DNA from: an uncultured Selenomonadales bacterium
Lineage (GTDB): Bacteria > Bacillota > Negativicutes > Selenomonadales > Selenomonadaceae
Length of the DNA: 6,249 nucleotides
Assembly: GCA_947167555.1 (NCBI GenBank)
Contig: CAMVIO010000126.1
Location: forward strand, 1 to 6,249
Reading direction: 5' to 3'
The notes below the pieces were generated by a model. That model saw only the letters and a program-made list of their open reading frames with translations, was not told the origin of the DNA and did no database searches. Shown here in pieces: positions 1 to 6,244 of this stretch (its first letter is position 1; each line of letters begins with the position of its first letter). The translations under genes were made by a program, and so were the position numbers.

Positions 1-4
1 AGTG

Positions 5-33
5 TTTTATGATATGGCGAAGTGTGATACAAT
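5..33 (+). promoter_or_regulatory. Putative extended -10 sigma-70/sigma-A promoter
   Basis: TACAAT at 28-33 matches the TATAAT -10 consensus at five of six bases. It is preceded at 25-27 by TGA, giving the TGn extension of an extended -10 element. The -35 region (about 5-11, a T-rich stretch) matches TTGACA poorly, which is tolerable for extended -10 promoters. The stretch is AT-rich in contrast to the genes that follow. Transcription would start near 40 and leave a leader of about 50 nt before the lipase. This is a pattern match only. A stronger promoter could lie upstream of the window. Confidence 0.5.
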
Positions 34-79
34 ATATAGATACTGAATATGTGAGAATGTGCAAAAAGAAAGGATTGGG

Positions 80-84
80 AAAGG
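80..84 (+). promoter_or_regulatory. Ribosome binding site that favours the lipase ATG at 94
   Basis: AAAGG at 80-84 lies 9 nt before the ATG at 94, which is normal spacing. A second purine-rich element, AGAAAGGA at 67-74, sits 10 nt before an in-frame TTG at 85. That would add three residues (M-G-S) to the protein. The ATG is preferred because it is the stronger start codon and its site is well placed. Both starts give essentially the same signal peptide. Confidence 0.55.
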
Positions 85-93
85 TTGGGCAGT

Positions 94-1551
94 ATGGCTC
101 ATAATTTTTATTCTGTTTTCTGTCGGTTCACGTTCGGTGCGGTCCTGGCGATTGCCCTGGTCCTTGCGCCTGTCGGGGCGCAGGCGGCGGATATGGGGGG
201 ATACGCGGGGGGCGAGTCGGCGACCTTTGAGGAAACTGCGGTTTCCCACCCGCCGCTGGAATATCTTTGTTCGCTGATTTCTTTAGCAAGCTACAGCGAC
301 CGCATCGGGCTCGTCGCGCGGGCTTCGCTGGCGGACAACGGTTGGGTGCTTCAGCCGTACCGCGAGGATACGGAAAAGATTGCAGCAAAATATTATTTCA
401 TGAAAAACGACCAGATGCTGTTCGGTCGCGGCGCACGCTATCTGATCTCGGTGACGGGAACGAGCGACCTGAAGGACGTGAAGGCCGACCTCTCGATGCA
501 CAAGGTGCCTTTCGCGGGACACACGCCCGACGAATTCCAAAAGGAAATGAAGCGTTCGACGATGAACCATACGGAACCGTTGGTACATGGCGGTTTCGCA
601 AACTATACGCAGACGGCGTTTTTTTCGTCCCATGAAGGCGGGAAGACCTTCGGCGAGGAGATTGTGGAGCTTCTGGCAAACGAGCCGGACGCGAGGCTTT
701 GCATTACCGGGCACAGTCTGGGCGGGGCCGTGGCGGTGCTTTTTGCGGCCCGATTGATGGACATGGGCGTTCCGACGGAGCAGCTCGACGTTGTGACTTT
801 TGGCGCGCCCGCTGTCGGGAACCGTGCCTTCGCGGACGCGTACAGCGATATGCCGCTTATGCGCATCGCGATGACGGGCGACCCGATTCACGCCGTCCTT
901 CAGTCTGTTGATACCAGCTATGCGCAGTTCGGCAGCTTGCAGCGTTGGCACAGGCCGCGCGGGTCCGAGCGCTTCCAGCACGATATGACAGGTTATACGG
1001 ACGTGGCGCTTCGCCGTTTTTTTGACTTTGTAACGGAGAAACGACGCGAAGCAGAGCGCTTTCAGGAGGACGGCGTACCTTACGAGGGCGATGCGGTGCG
1101 TTCCCGTGCGTCTCTTGACGAGGATGGCGGGGCGGCGCGCGTTCTTCTTTTCGCGGATTATACATTGGACGACGCTATCATTGACGATCTTCCCTATATG
1201 CGGTTGGCGGTCTTCGATATCCTGCGCAGGGAAACGGACAGCCTGACGGCGGCGCGCACTTCGTTTTCCGCGCTCCCCGGTGAAAACAAGGTGGCGGAAG
1301 CAATCCGGCAGGCGAAGGACATGGGCTGCCGCTATGTGCTGATCCAGAAATACGCCAGCGAGCGTCTGAAAAACAAGCGCGTCGGGTACAAGATCTCGCT
1401 GGAGGAAGCGCTTTACGACACAAAGGGAAATCCCCTCGTGCTGCAAGGCTTCACGACGAACACAGACACCATGACGCCAATCCTCGCCGCGCTTTACAAT
1501 GAAGTTGCGGGGCGGGAGAGTCGGGAAGCCGTGCTGGGGAAAAATCATTGA
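94..1551 (+). CDS. Secreted class 3 lipase family protein with extra C-terminal domain
   Basis: Predicted exported alpha/beta hydrolase of the fungal-type class 3 lipase family (Lipase_3), expected to hydrolyse ester bonds of acylglycerols or phospholipids outside the cytoplasmic membrane; the substrate cannot be read from the sequence. Numbering from the ATG at 94 (485 aa): residues 1-31 look like a type I signal peptide, with a hydrophobic run FGAVLAIALVLAP and an AQA site before A32. C10 lies before this run, so it is not a lipobox. V120-TGTSDLKD resembles the family's RGTxSxxD oxyanion region, and H165-GGF is the conserved HxGF-like motif. GHSLGG at 206-211 holds the nucleophile S208, TFGAP follows at 235-239, and D263 (TGDP) and H296 (QHDM..Y) complete the triad. 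Residues about 310-349 are a charged linker. Residues about 350-478 form an extra alpha/beta domain that I do not recognise. The gene is intact, 30 bp upstream of miaB. Confidence 0.85.
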   Translation: MAHNFYSVFCRFTFGAVLAIALVLAPVGAQAADMGGYAGGESATFEETAVSHPPLEYLCSLISLASYSDRIGLVARASLADNGWVLQPYREDTEKIAAKYYFMKNDQMLFGRGARYLISVTGTSDLKDVKADLSMHKVPFAGHTPDEFQKEMKRSTMNHTEPLVHGGFANYTQTAFFSSHEGGKTFGEEIVELLANEPDARLCITGHSLGGAVAVLFAARLMDMGVPTEQLDVVTFGAPAVGNRAFADAYSDMPLMRIAMTGDPIHAVLQSVDTSYAQFGSLQRWHRPRGSERFQHDMTGYTDVALRRFFDFVTEKRREAERFQEDGVPYEGDAVRSRASLDEDGGAARVLLFADYTLDDAIIDDLPYMRLAVFDILRRETDSLTAARTSFSALPGENKVAEAIRQAKDMGCRYVLIQKYASERLKNKRVGYKISLEEALYDTKGNPLVLQGFTTNTDTMTPILAALYNEVAGRESREAVLGKNH

Positions 1552-1570
1552 AATAAAGCGGGAAGATAGG

Positions 1571-1585
1571 ATGTTGAGTCAATGA
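1571..1585 (+). other. Possible 4-codon minicistron overlapping the miaB start
   Basis: In the 30-bp lipase-miaB gap, an ATG at 1571 opens a four-codon frame (M-L-S-Q) whose TGA overlaps the miaB ATG as ATGA at 1582-1585. GGGAAG at 1560-1565 could serve as its ribosome binding site. This geometry could couple translation into miaB, but a frame this short can easily arise by chance. The AGGA at 1568-1571 is the more ordinary ribosome binding site for miaB itself, 10 nt before its ATG. The gap shows no terminator hairpin and no convincing promoter. Confidence 0.15.
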
Positions 1586-2925
1586 CGCAAAACAAGCGGC
1601 TGGTCAAGATGTTTGTCTACGGCTGCCAGATGAATTTTGCCGAAGCGGAGCGTATGGAGGGGCAGCTTCGGGAGATTGGTTTTGAAAGTACCGAGGACGC
1701 GGAGAAGGCAGACCTTATTCTGATGCACACCTGCTGCGTGCGGGAGACGGCCGAGGACAAAGCCTACGGAAAGATCGGCGAGATCAAGCGGCTGAAGCGC
1801 GAAAAGCCGTCGCTTCTTTTCGGTGTGACGGGCTGCATGGCGCAGAAGGAAAGCGAAGCGCTGATCCGCCGTGCGCCGCATATTGATTTCGTGCTTGGGA
1901 CGGGACGGATCGGCGAGCTTCGACGTGTCGTCGAAGAGCTTCTGGCGGAGCGTGACGGATATAAAGGCCATATTGTCGATGTGGCGGAAAGCGGGACTCT
2001 GCCGGAGGACGGGACGCCCGCGAGACAGGGAACCGTCTCGGCTTGGGTGCCGATCATGTACGGCTGCGACAATTTCTGCACTTATTGCATCGTTCCTTAT
2101 GTGCGGGGGCGGGAGCGGAGCCGATTGCCGGAGGATATCCTGCGTGAGATTGAGGATGCGACGGCGAAGGGGTTCAAAGAAATCACACTGCTCGGGCAGA
2201 ATGTCAATTCCTATGGAAAAGATCACAAGCTGGCGGATTTTGCCGAGCTTTTGCAGATGGCGGACAAGGTGGATGGAATCGAGCGTGTGCGCTTCATGAC
2301 CTCGCACCCGAAGGATTTGTCCCCGCGTTTGATCGCGGCGGTGCGGGATGGACAGCATATCTGTGAGCATTTCCATCTGCCGGTGCAGCATGGCAGCGAT
2401 TCGATATTGAAGGCGATGAACCGCAACTATACGACGGAAAGATACAAGGCGCTTGTCCGTTCCATTCGTGAGAATGTGCCGGGGGCGAGCCTGACCACCG
2501 ATTTGATCGTCGGTTTCCCCGGCGAGACCGACGAGGATTTTGAGTCGCTTCTCGATTTCCTGAGGGAGATTCGATACGACGCGGCCTATACATTCCTTTA
2601 TTCGCCGAGGTCGGGAACGCCGGCGGCGAAGCTGGACGGGCAGGTGCCGGACGAGGTCAAGCACGAGCGGCTGGAGCGGCTGATGGCGCTGCAAAACCAA
2701 ATCAGTCTCGAACAAAATCAGAAGCTTGACGGCACGGTGCAGGAGGTCCTGATTGAGGGGCCGAGCCGGACGGACGCGACCATCTGGACGGGACGGACGC
2801 GGACGGGAAAGATTGTGCTTTGGCCGCATCAAAAGGGAGAAGGCGTTGGAGAACTCGCGCAAATCAGAATCACGCAGCCGCAGACGTGGGTGCTGAAAGG
2901 AGAGCGCGAGCGGGCGGAAGGATAA
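1582..2925 (+). CDS. miaB: tRNA-2-methylthio-N6-dimethylallyladenosine (ms2i6A37) synthase MiaB
   Basis: Cytoplasmic radical-SAM methylthiotransferase that adds a methylthio group to i6A at position 37 of tRNAs reading UNN codons, which supports accurate decoding. The 447-aa protein has all three parts of the family. The N-terminal UPF0004 domain carries the cluster cysteines C15 (YGCQMN), C51 (TCCVRE) and C85 (TGCMAQ). The radical-SAM core has C162-x3-C166-x2-C169 (GCDNFCTYC), followed by VPYVRGRERSR, LLGQNVNSYG, LPVQHGSD and DLIVGFPGETDEDF. The C-terminal TRAM domain covers roughly residues 378-442. The YGCQMN and GRERSR signatures favour MiaB over the sister enzymes MtaB and RimO. Small deviations are H49 where an Asn usually precedes the TC motif, and FAEAE in place of the usual xxDSE. 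The ATG at 1582 is chosen because a TAG lies in frame just upstream. No mutS, mutL or miaA, common neighbours in Firmicutes, follows directly. Confidence 0.93.
   Translation: MTQNKRLVKMFVYGCQMNFAEAERMEGQLREIGFESTEDAEKADLILMHTCCVRETAEDKAYGKIGEIKRLKREKPSLLFGVTGCMAQKESEALIRRAPHIDFVLGTGRIGELRRVVEELLAERDGYKGHIVDVAESGTLPEDGTPARQGTVSAWVPIMYGCDNFCTYCIVPYVRGRERSRLPEDILREIEDATAKGFKEITLLGQNVNSYGKDHKLADFAELLQMADKVDGIERVRFMTSHPKDLSPRLIAAVRDGQHICEHFHLPVQHGSDSILKAMNRNYTTERYKALVRSIRENVPGASLTTDLIVGFPGETDEDFESLLDFLREIRYDAAYTFLYSPRSGTPAAKLDGQVPDEVKHERLERLMALQNQISLEQNQKLDGTVQEVLIEGPSRTDATIWTGRTRTGKIVLWPHQKGEGVGELAQIRITQPQTWVLKGERERAEG
1918..1936. repeat. Perfect 8-bp inverted repeat with 3-nt loop inside miaB
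   Basis: CTTCGACG (1918-1925) and CGTCGAAG (1929-1936) are exact reverse complements separated by TGT. They fall in the miaB segment encoding L-R-R-V-V-E-E, near the end of the UPF0004 domain. No T tract follows, so it is not an intrinsic terminator. GAGCTTC is also directly repeated around it (1915-1921 and 1936-1942). It could form a hairpin in the mRNA, but it is equally explained by GC-rich codons for a charged helix. Confidence 0.4.
2916..2922 (+). promoter_or_regulatory. Ribosome binding site of the DUF512 gene, inside the miaB 3' end
   Basis: GGAAGGA at 2916-2922 lies 7 nt before the ATG at 2930 and overlaps the last codons of miaB, immediately before its TAA. This placement supports translational coupling of the two radical-SAM genes. 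Confidence 0.7.
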
Positions 2926-2929
2926 CGAT

Positions 2930-4315
2930 ATGGGATATGGAACGGTGCTCCGCGTATCGAGAGGCAGTCTTGCCGAGGAGCTTGGCCTGTTGCCGGGGGA
3001 CAAGATCGTTTCCGTGAACGACCAGCCGCTTCGGGACATTATCGACCTTTCCTTCGCGATGGCGGAGGAGGATATCGATATGCTCGTCGAGCACGCGGAC
3101 GGGGAGCGGGAGATGCTTTCCTTCGACAAAGACGTCGACGAAGAGTTGGGGGCGGAGTTTACGTCGGCGGTGTTCGACGGCATACGGAGCTGCGCGAATC
3201 ACTGCCTGTTCTGCTTTGTCGATCAGGTCGCGCCCGATATGCGGGAAAGCCTCTATGTGAAGGACGACGATTACCGCCTGTCTTTTTTGTACGGAAATTT
3301 CATCACTATGACGAATATGGGCGAGCGCGATTTTCAGCGCATCGCCGCTTATCATCTGTCGCCGCTTTTCGTGTCAGTGCATACGACGGATATGGAGCTT
3401 CGCGCGAAAATGCTCGGTACGCCGCGGGCGGCGGAGCTTATGGGGCAGTTCGACAAGCTGGACGAAGCGGGAACGGAGTATCACGCGCAGATTGTGCTTT
3501 GTCCGGGCTTGAACGACGGCGACATTTTGGACAAGACCATCGAGGACATGATGGCACGCCGCCCTCACGCGCTTTCTTTGGCAATCGTGCCCGTGGGGCT
3601 GACGCGGTTCCGTGAGGGCTGCTATCCGCTGAAGCCTTTCGATAAGGAGGGCGCGGCGCGAGTAATCGAGCAGGTCGGAGAATGGCAAAAAAAGTCCCGT
3701 GCCGAGAGCGGGGAAAGTTTCGTTTATCTTGCCGACGAGTTTTATTTGATGGCGGGATTGCCGCTTCCGGAAGAGGAGGAATACGACGGCTTTCCTCAGC
3801 TTGACAACGGCATCGGGCTGGCGCGGAGTTTCATATCGGAATGGCGGGAGGCTGAGGCCGAAGACGAAGCGGCGGGGTATGACGAGCCGTTTTCCGTCGA
3901 GGTCGTTTGCGGCATATCCATCGCGCCGATTTTTCAAGAGCTGTTCGACACGCTTTCTGTCAGGAATCTCATTGTGCGCCTTCGTCCGGTGGAAAATTTT
4001 TGGTTCGGATCGTCCGTGACGGTGTCGGGGCTTTTGACGGGCGCGGATATCGTGGCGGCATTGTCCAGGGAAACGCCCTTCGATGCGGTCATCGTGCCGA
4101 AATGCGCGTTCCGGGCAGGCGAGGACGTCTTCCTTGACGATATGGCGCTGGCCGCGCTGTCCAAATTTTGCGATTGCGAGGTGCGGTCGGCGCTGACAGG
4201 AGGCGAGCTGTACCGCCTGCTCGCGCATTGGCATGACGCGCCGCAGGACACGACGGGCGAACGCGCCTATATGTGGCAGTCCAACGCAGCGTATACGAAA
4301 TTGGGAGGAAACTGA
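2930..4315 (+). CDS. DUF512 family protein: PDZ-like domain plus radical-SAM Fe-S domain, function unknown
   Basis: Conserved protein of the DUF512/TIGR03279-type family of predicted Fe-S radical-SAM oxidoreductases; to my knowledge neither substrate nor reaction is established. The 461-aa protein begins with a PDZ-like segment (residues about 4-60, including GLLPGDKIVSVNDQPL), the sort of domain that binds peptide ends. C88-x3-C92-x2-C95 (SCANHCLFCFVDQ) is the radical-SAM cluster motif, followed by the family's KDDDYRLSFLYGNFIT block. The motifs VPVGLTRFREGCYPL and DEFYLMAGLPLP lie in the middle. The C-terminal DUF512 domain (about 290-445) holds ENFWFGSSVTVSGLLTGADI. The stretch after the cluster reads VAPDMR, where my memory of relatives is LPxGMR. 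The protein lacks a signal peptide and membrane segments and is expected in the cytoplasm. It starts 4 nt after miaB and ends 2 nt before der, so its role is probably tied to translation or ribosome function, but that is only inference from position. Confidence 0.88.
   Translation: MGYGTVLRVSRGSLAEELGLLPGDKIVSVNDQPLRDIIDLSFAMAEEDIDMLVEHADGEREMLSFDKDVDEELGAEFTSAVFDGIRSCANHCLFCFVDQVAPDMRESLYVKDDDYRLSFLYGNFITMTNMGERDFQRIAAYHLSPLFVSVHTTDMELRAKMLGTPRAAELMGQFDKLDEAGTEYHAQIVLCPGLNDGDILDKTIEDMMARRPHALSLAIVPVGLTRFREGCYPLKPFDKEGAARVIEQVGEWQKKSRAESGESFVYLADEFYLMAGLPLPEEEEYDGFPQLDNGIGLARSFISEWREAEAEDEAAGYDEPFSVEVVCGISIAPIFQELFDTLSVRNLIVRLRPVENFWFGSSVTVSGLLTGADIVAALSRETPFDAVIVPKCAFRAGEDVFLDDMALAALSKFCDCEVRSALTGGELYRLLAHWHDAPQDTTGERAYMWQSNAAYTKLGGN
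4303..4308 (+). promoter_or_regulatory. Ribosome binding site that fixes the der start at 4318
   Basis: GGGAGG at 4303-4308 lies 9 nt before the ATG at 4318, within the last codons of the DUF512 gene. A longer reading from the GTG at 4273 would add 15 residues unlike any Der N-terminus and overlap the upstream gene by 43 bp. The ATG gives MSKPIVAIVGRPNVGKS, the standard beginning of the family. Confidence 0.85.
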
Positions 4316-4317
4316 AG

Positions 4318-5646
4318 ATGAGCAAGCCGATTGTGGCTATCGTGGGACGACCGAATGTCGGGAAATCGACGCTGTTCAATCAGATCGGGAAGCGGCGTAT
4401 TTCCATCGTGGACGATATGCCGGGAGTGACTCGGGATCGCATATACGCGGACGCGGAGTGGCTGGGACGCGCGTTTACGATGGTGGACACGGGCGGCATC
4501 GAGTTCGAGGACGAGACGTTTCTGACGCCGATCCGTGAGCAGGCGCGAATCGCCGTCGACGAGGCCGATGTGATCGTGTTCGTTACGGACGGGCGCGCTG
4601 GGGTGACTTCGACGGACGAGGAAGTCGCGCGGATGCTTCGCACGGCGAAAAAGCCCGTGGTGTTGGCGGTCAACAAGATCGACAGCCCGAAGCAGGAAGC
4701 CGACGTCTATGAATTCTACAATCTGGGGCTCGGCGACCCGATTCCCATTGCCGCGTCGAATTCGCTGAATCTCGGCGACCTTCTCGATGCGGTGACGGAG
4801 AACTTTCCCGACGATGCGGGCGAGGACGCCGATACGGATGAGATAAGGATTGCCGTCATCGGCAGGCCGAATGTCGGCAAATCTTCGCTGGTCAATAAGA
4901 TCCTCGGCGAGGAGCGCGTCATTGTCAGCGATGTTCCCGGCACGACACGTGACGCCATCGACACGCATTTCACGAAGGACGGGACGAAGTTCACGCTGAT
5001 TGACACGGCGGGCATGCGGCGAAAAGCGAGGATCGAGGAAGCTGTCGAGCATTACAGCGTCTTGCGCTCGCTGCGCGCTATCGATAGGGCGAATGTGGTA
5101 TTGGCTGTGATTTCTGCGCCGGAGGGCATCACCGATCAGGACGCGCGGATTGTCGGTTATGCCCATGAGGCGGGCAAGGGGCTGATCCTCGTCGTCAACA
5201 AATGGGATATCTACGAGGGGAAAGACGAGAAATCTACGCTCCGCTTTACGGAGGACGTGCGGGAAAAGCTGCCTTTCGCGCAGTATGCGCCGGTGATGTA
5301 TATCTCCGCGCTGACGGGCCAGCGCGTGAATCGTGTGACGGAGCTTGTCAAATACGTCGCCGACCAGCAGTCGATGCGCGTGCAGACCAGCGTGCTGAAC
5401 GAGCTCTTGCGCGACGCGCTTTCGGTGAACCCGCCGCCCGCGCACAAGGGCAAGCCGCTGAAGATTTTCTTTATCACGCAGGCGGCCATCGAACCGCCGA
5501 AATTCGTCGTGTTCGTCAACGATCCGGAGCTGATGCATTTTTCGTATTTGCGATTCCTGGAAAACAAGCTGCGCGAGACCTTCGGCTTCGAGGGTGCTCC
5601 GCTCCGTTTGATTGTACGCGGGCGCAACGAGAAGGAGGACGATTGA
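4318..5646 (+). CDS. der: Ribosome assembly GTPase Der (EngA)
   Basis: Essential tandem GTPase that binds the 50S subunit and acts in its late assembly in the cytoplasm. The 442-aa protein is close to the usual length (about 436 in Bacillus subtilis). GTPase domain 1 has the P-loop GRPNVGKST (10-18), switch threonine T38 in PGVTRD, DTGG (57-60) and NKID (119-122). Domain 2 has GRPNVGKSS (182-190), PGTTRD, DTAG (229-232), NKWD (294-297) and the G5 motif SA at 330-331. The C-terminal KH-like domain (about 350-436) includes RVQTSVLNELL and FVVFVNDPELMHFSY. The G5 region of domain 1 reads PIPIAASNSLNLGDLLD and lacks a clear SA; divergence here is common in the family. It sits 2 nt after the DUF512 stop and 1 nt before plsY. 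Nothing suggests damage or transfer. Confidence 0.97.
   Translation: MSKPIVAIVGRPNVGKSTLFNQIGKRRISIVDDMPGVTRDRIYADAEWLGRAFTMVDTGGIEFEDETFLTPIREQARIAVDEADVIVFVTDGRAGVTSTDEEVARMLRTAKKPVVLAVNKIDSPKQEADVYEFYNLGLGDPIPIAASNSLNLGDLLDAVTENFPDDAGEDADTDEIRIAVIGRPNVGKSSLVNKILGEERVIVSDVPGTTRDAIDTHFTKDGTKFTLIDTAGMRRKARIEEAVEHYSVLRSLRAIDRANVVLAVISAPEGITDQDARIVGYAHEAGKGLILVVNKWDIYEGKDEKSTLRFTEDVREKLPFAQYAPVMYISALTGQRVNRVTELVKYVADQQSMRVQTSVLNELLRDALSVNPPPAHKGKPLKIFFITQAAIEPPKFVVFVNDPELMHFSYLRFLENKLRETFGFEGAPLRLIVRGRNEKEDD
5632..5638 (+). promoter_or_regulatory. Strong ribosome binding site for plsY within the der 3' end
   Basis: AAGGAGG at 5632-5638 lies 9 nt before the first ATG of an ATGATG pair at 5648 and 12 nt before the second at 5651, so 5648 is the preferred start. 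It lies in the last codons of der, which ends at 5646. This supports coupled translation. An in-frame TTG at 5612 lies upstream of this site and is not credible. Confidence 0.8.
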
Positions 5647-5647
5647 G

Positions 5648-6244
5648 ATGATGGAGATTTTCTTCGCATGTGTCGCGAGCTATCTCGTCGGCTCGATTCC
5701 CAGCGGGCTTATTCTCGGAAAAGGCATCTGGAACATTGACCTGCGTGAGCATGGCAGCCATAATATCGGCGCGACGAACGCCTGGCGCACCATCGGGAAG
5801 CAGGCGGGAATCCTGATCTTCCTCTGCGATCTGTTGAAGGGCGTTTTCGGCGTCTGGGTCGGCGGTTCGCTTTCCGGTACGCCGCTTGCGCTGGTACTCG
5901 GCGGCGTATTCGCGATTGTCGGTCATTCGTGGTCGTTCTTTTTGCAGTTCAAAGGAGGAAAAGGCGTCGCCACTGGGTTGGGCGTAATCCTGTCTCTGAT
6001 GCCGATTCCCGCTCTCCTGATTTTCGCGGTTTGGTTCGTCATCGTCAAGATTACGGGCTATGTGTCGCTCGGCTCGATTGTCGGTGCGGCGCTGGTCCCG
6101 GTTTTCGCCTGGCTCTTCGGCGAACCGTGCGAGACGATTGGTTTCGGTTGCCTCGCGGCGTTCTTCGTCATTTATCGTCACAAGGAAAACATCCAAAGGC
6201 TGCTGGCGGGCACCGAAAGCAAAATCAAAGCGGCAAAGCGGTAA
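5648..6244 (+). CDS. plsY: Acyl-phosphate:glycerol-3-phosphate acyltransferase PlsY
   Basis: Integral inner-membrane enzyme that transfers an acyl chain from acyl-phosphate (made by PlsX) to position 1 of glycerol-3-phosphate, giving lysophosphatidic acid, the first committed step of phospholipid synthesis in most bacteria. The 198-aa protein has the family's multi-pass layout (five membrane segments in characterised members), with hydrophobic stretches near residues 4-24, 53-73, 79-99, 111-133 and 139-175. Motif 1 is G36-SHNIGATNAWR (to R47). Motif 2 is the glycine-rich, phosphate-binding-type loop F101-KGGKGVAT (to T109), preceded by GHSW at 92-95. Motif 3 is R177-HKENI with H178 and N181, ending in the conserved Glu of GTE (E190). 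A short basic tail (KIKAAKR) follows. The gene is complete and ends 5 nt before the window edge. Next to der it is in a conserved Firmicute-type arrangement where gpsA, which makes glycerol-3-phosphate, often comes next; that cannot be seen here. Confidence 0.96.
   Translation: MMEIFFACVASYLVGSIPSGLILGKGIWNIDLREHGSHNIGATNAWRTIGKQAGILIFLCDLLKGVFGVWVGGSLSGTPLALVLGGVFAIVGHSWSFFLQFKGGKGVATGLGVILSLMPIPALLIFAVWFVIVKITGYVSLGSIVGAALVPVFAWLFGEPCETIGFGCLAAFFVIYRHKENIQRLLAGTESKIKAAKR

Noticed and set aside
85..93. TTG start for the lipase at 85
   Set aside because: It is possible, with a purine-rich site 10 nt upstream, but ATG at 94 is the stronger codon with its own well-spaced site; the difference is three residues before the signal peptide.
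59..277. Short + strand frame (72 aa) beginning with GTG at 59 and containing a hydrophobic stretch
   Set aside because: It overlaps the lipase signal peptide region in another frame; the hydrophobic stretch becomes an Arg-rich run and no family is recognisable.
619..625. Runs of seven T in the lipase gene (619-625 and 1017-1023) as possible frameshift or terminator signals
   Set aside because: The reading frame stays open with catalytic motifs on both sides, no stable hairpin was seen directly before either run, and Phe codons account for them.
94..1551. Lipase as a lipoprotein because of a cysteine near its N-terminus
   Set aside because: C10 lies before the hydrophobic core, not after it in a lipobox; the AQA site at 29-31 fits signal peptidase I.
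1579..3183. Very long antisense open frame opposite miaB (534 aa) and similar long ones opposite the lipase, DUF512 gene and der
   Set aside because: They lie wholly over well-identified genes, have low-complexity Arg/His-rich translations with no recognisable motif, and arise from GC-rich codon use on the + strand.
4273..4317. GTG start extending Der by 15 residues
   Set aside because: It has no ribosome binding site and overlaps DUF512 by 43 bp, while the ATG at 4318 gives the canonical Der N-terminus.
5612..5647. TTG start extending PlsY by 12 residues
   Set aside because: The extension is Arg-rich and polar, lies before the AAGGAGG site, and is unlike PlsY N-termini.
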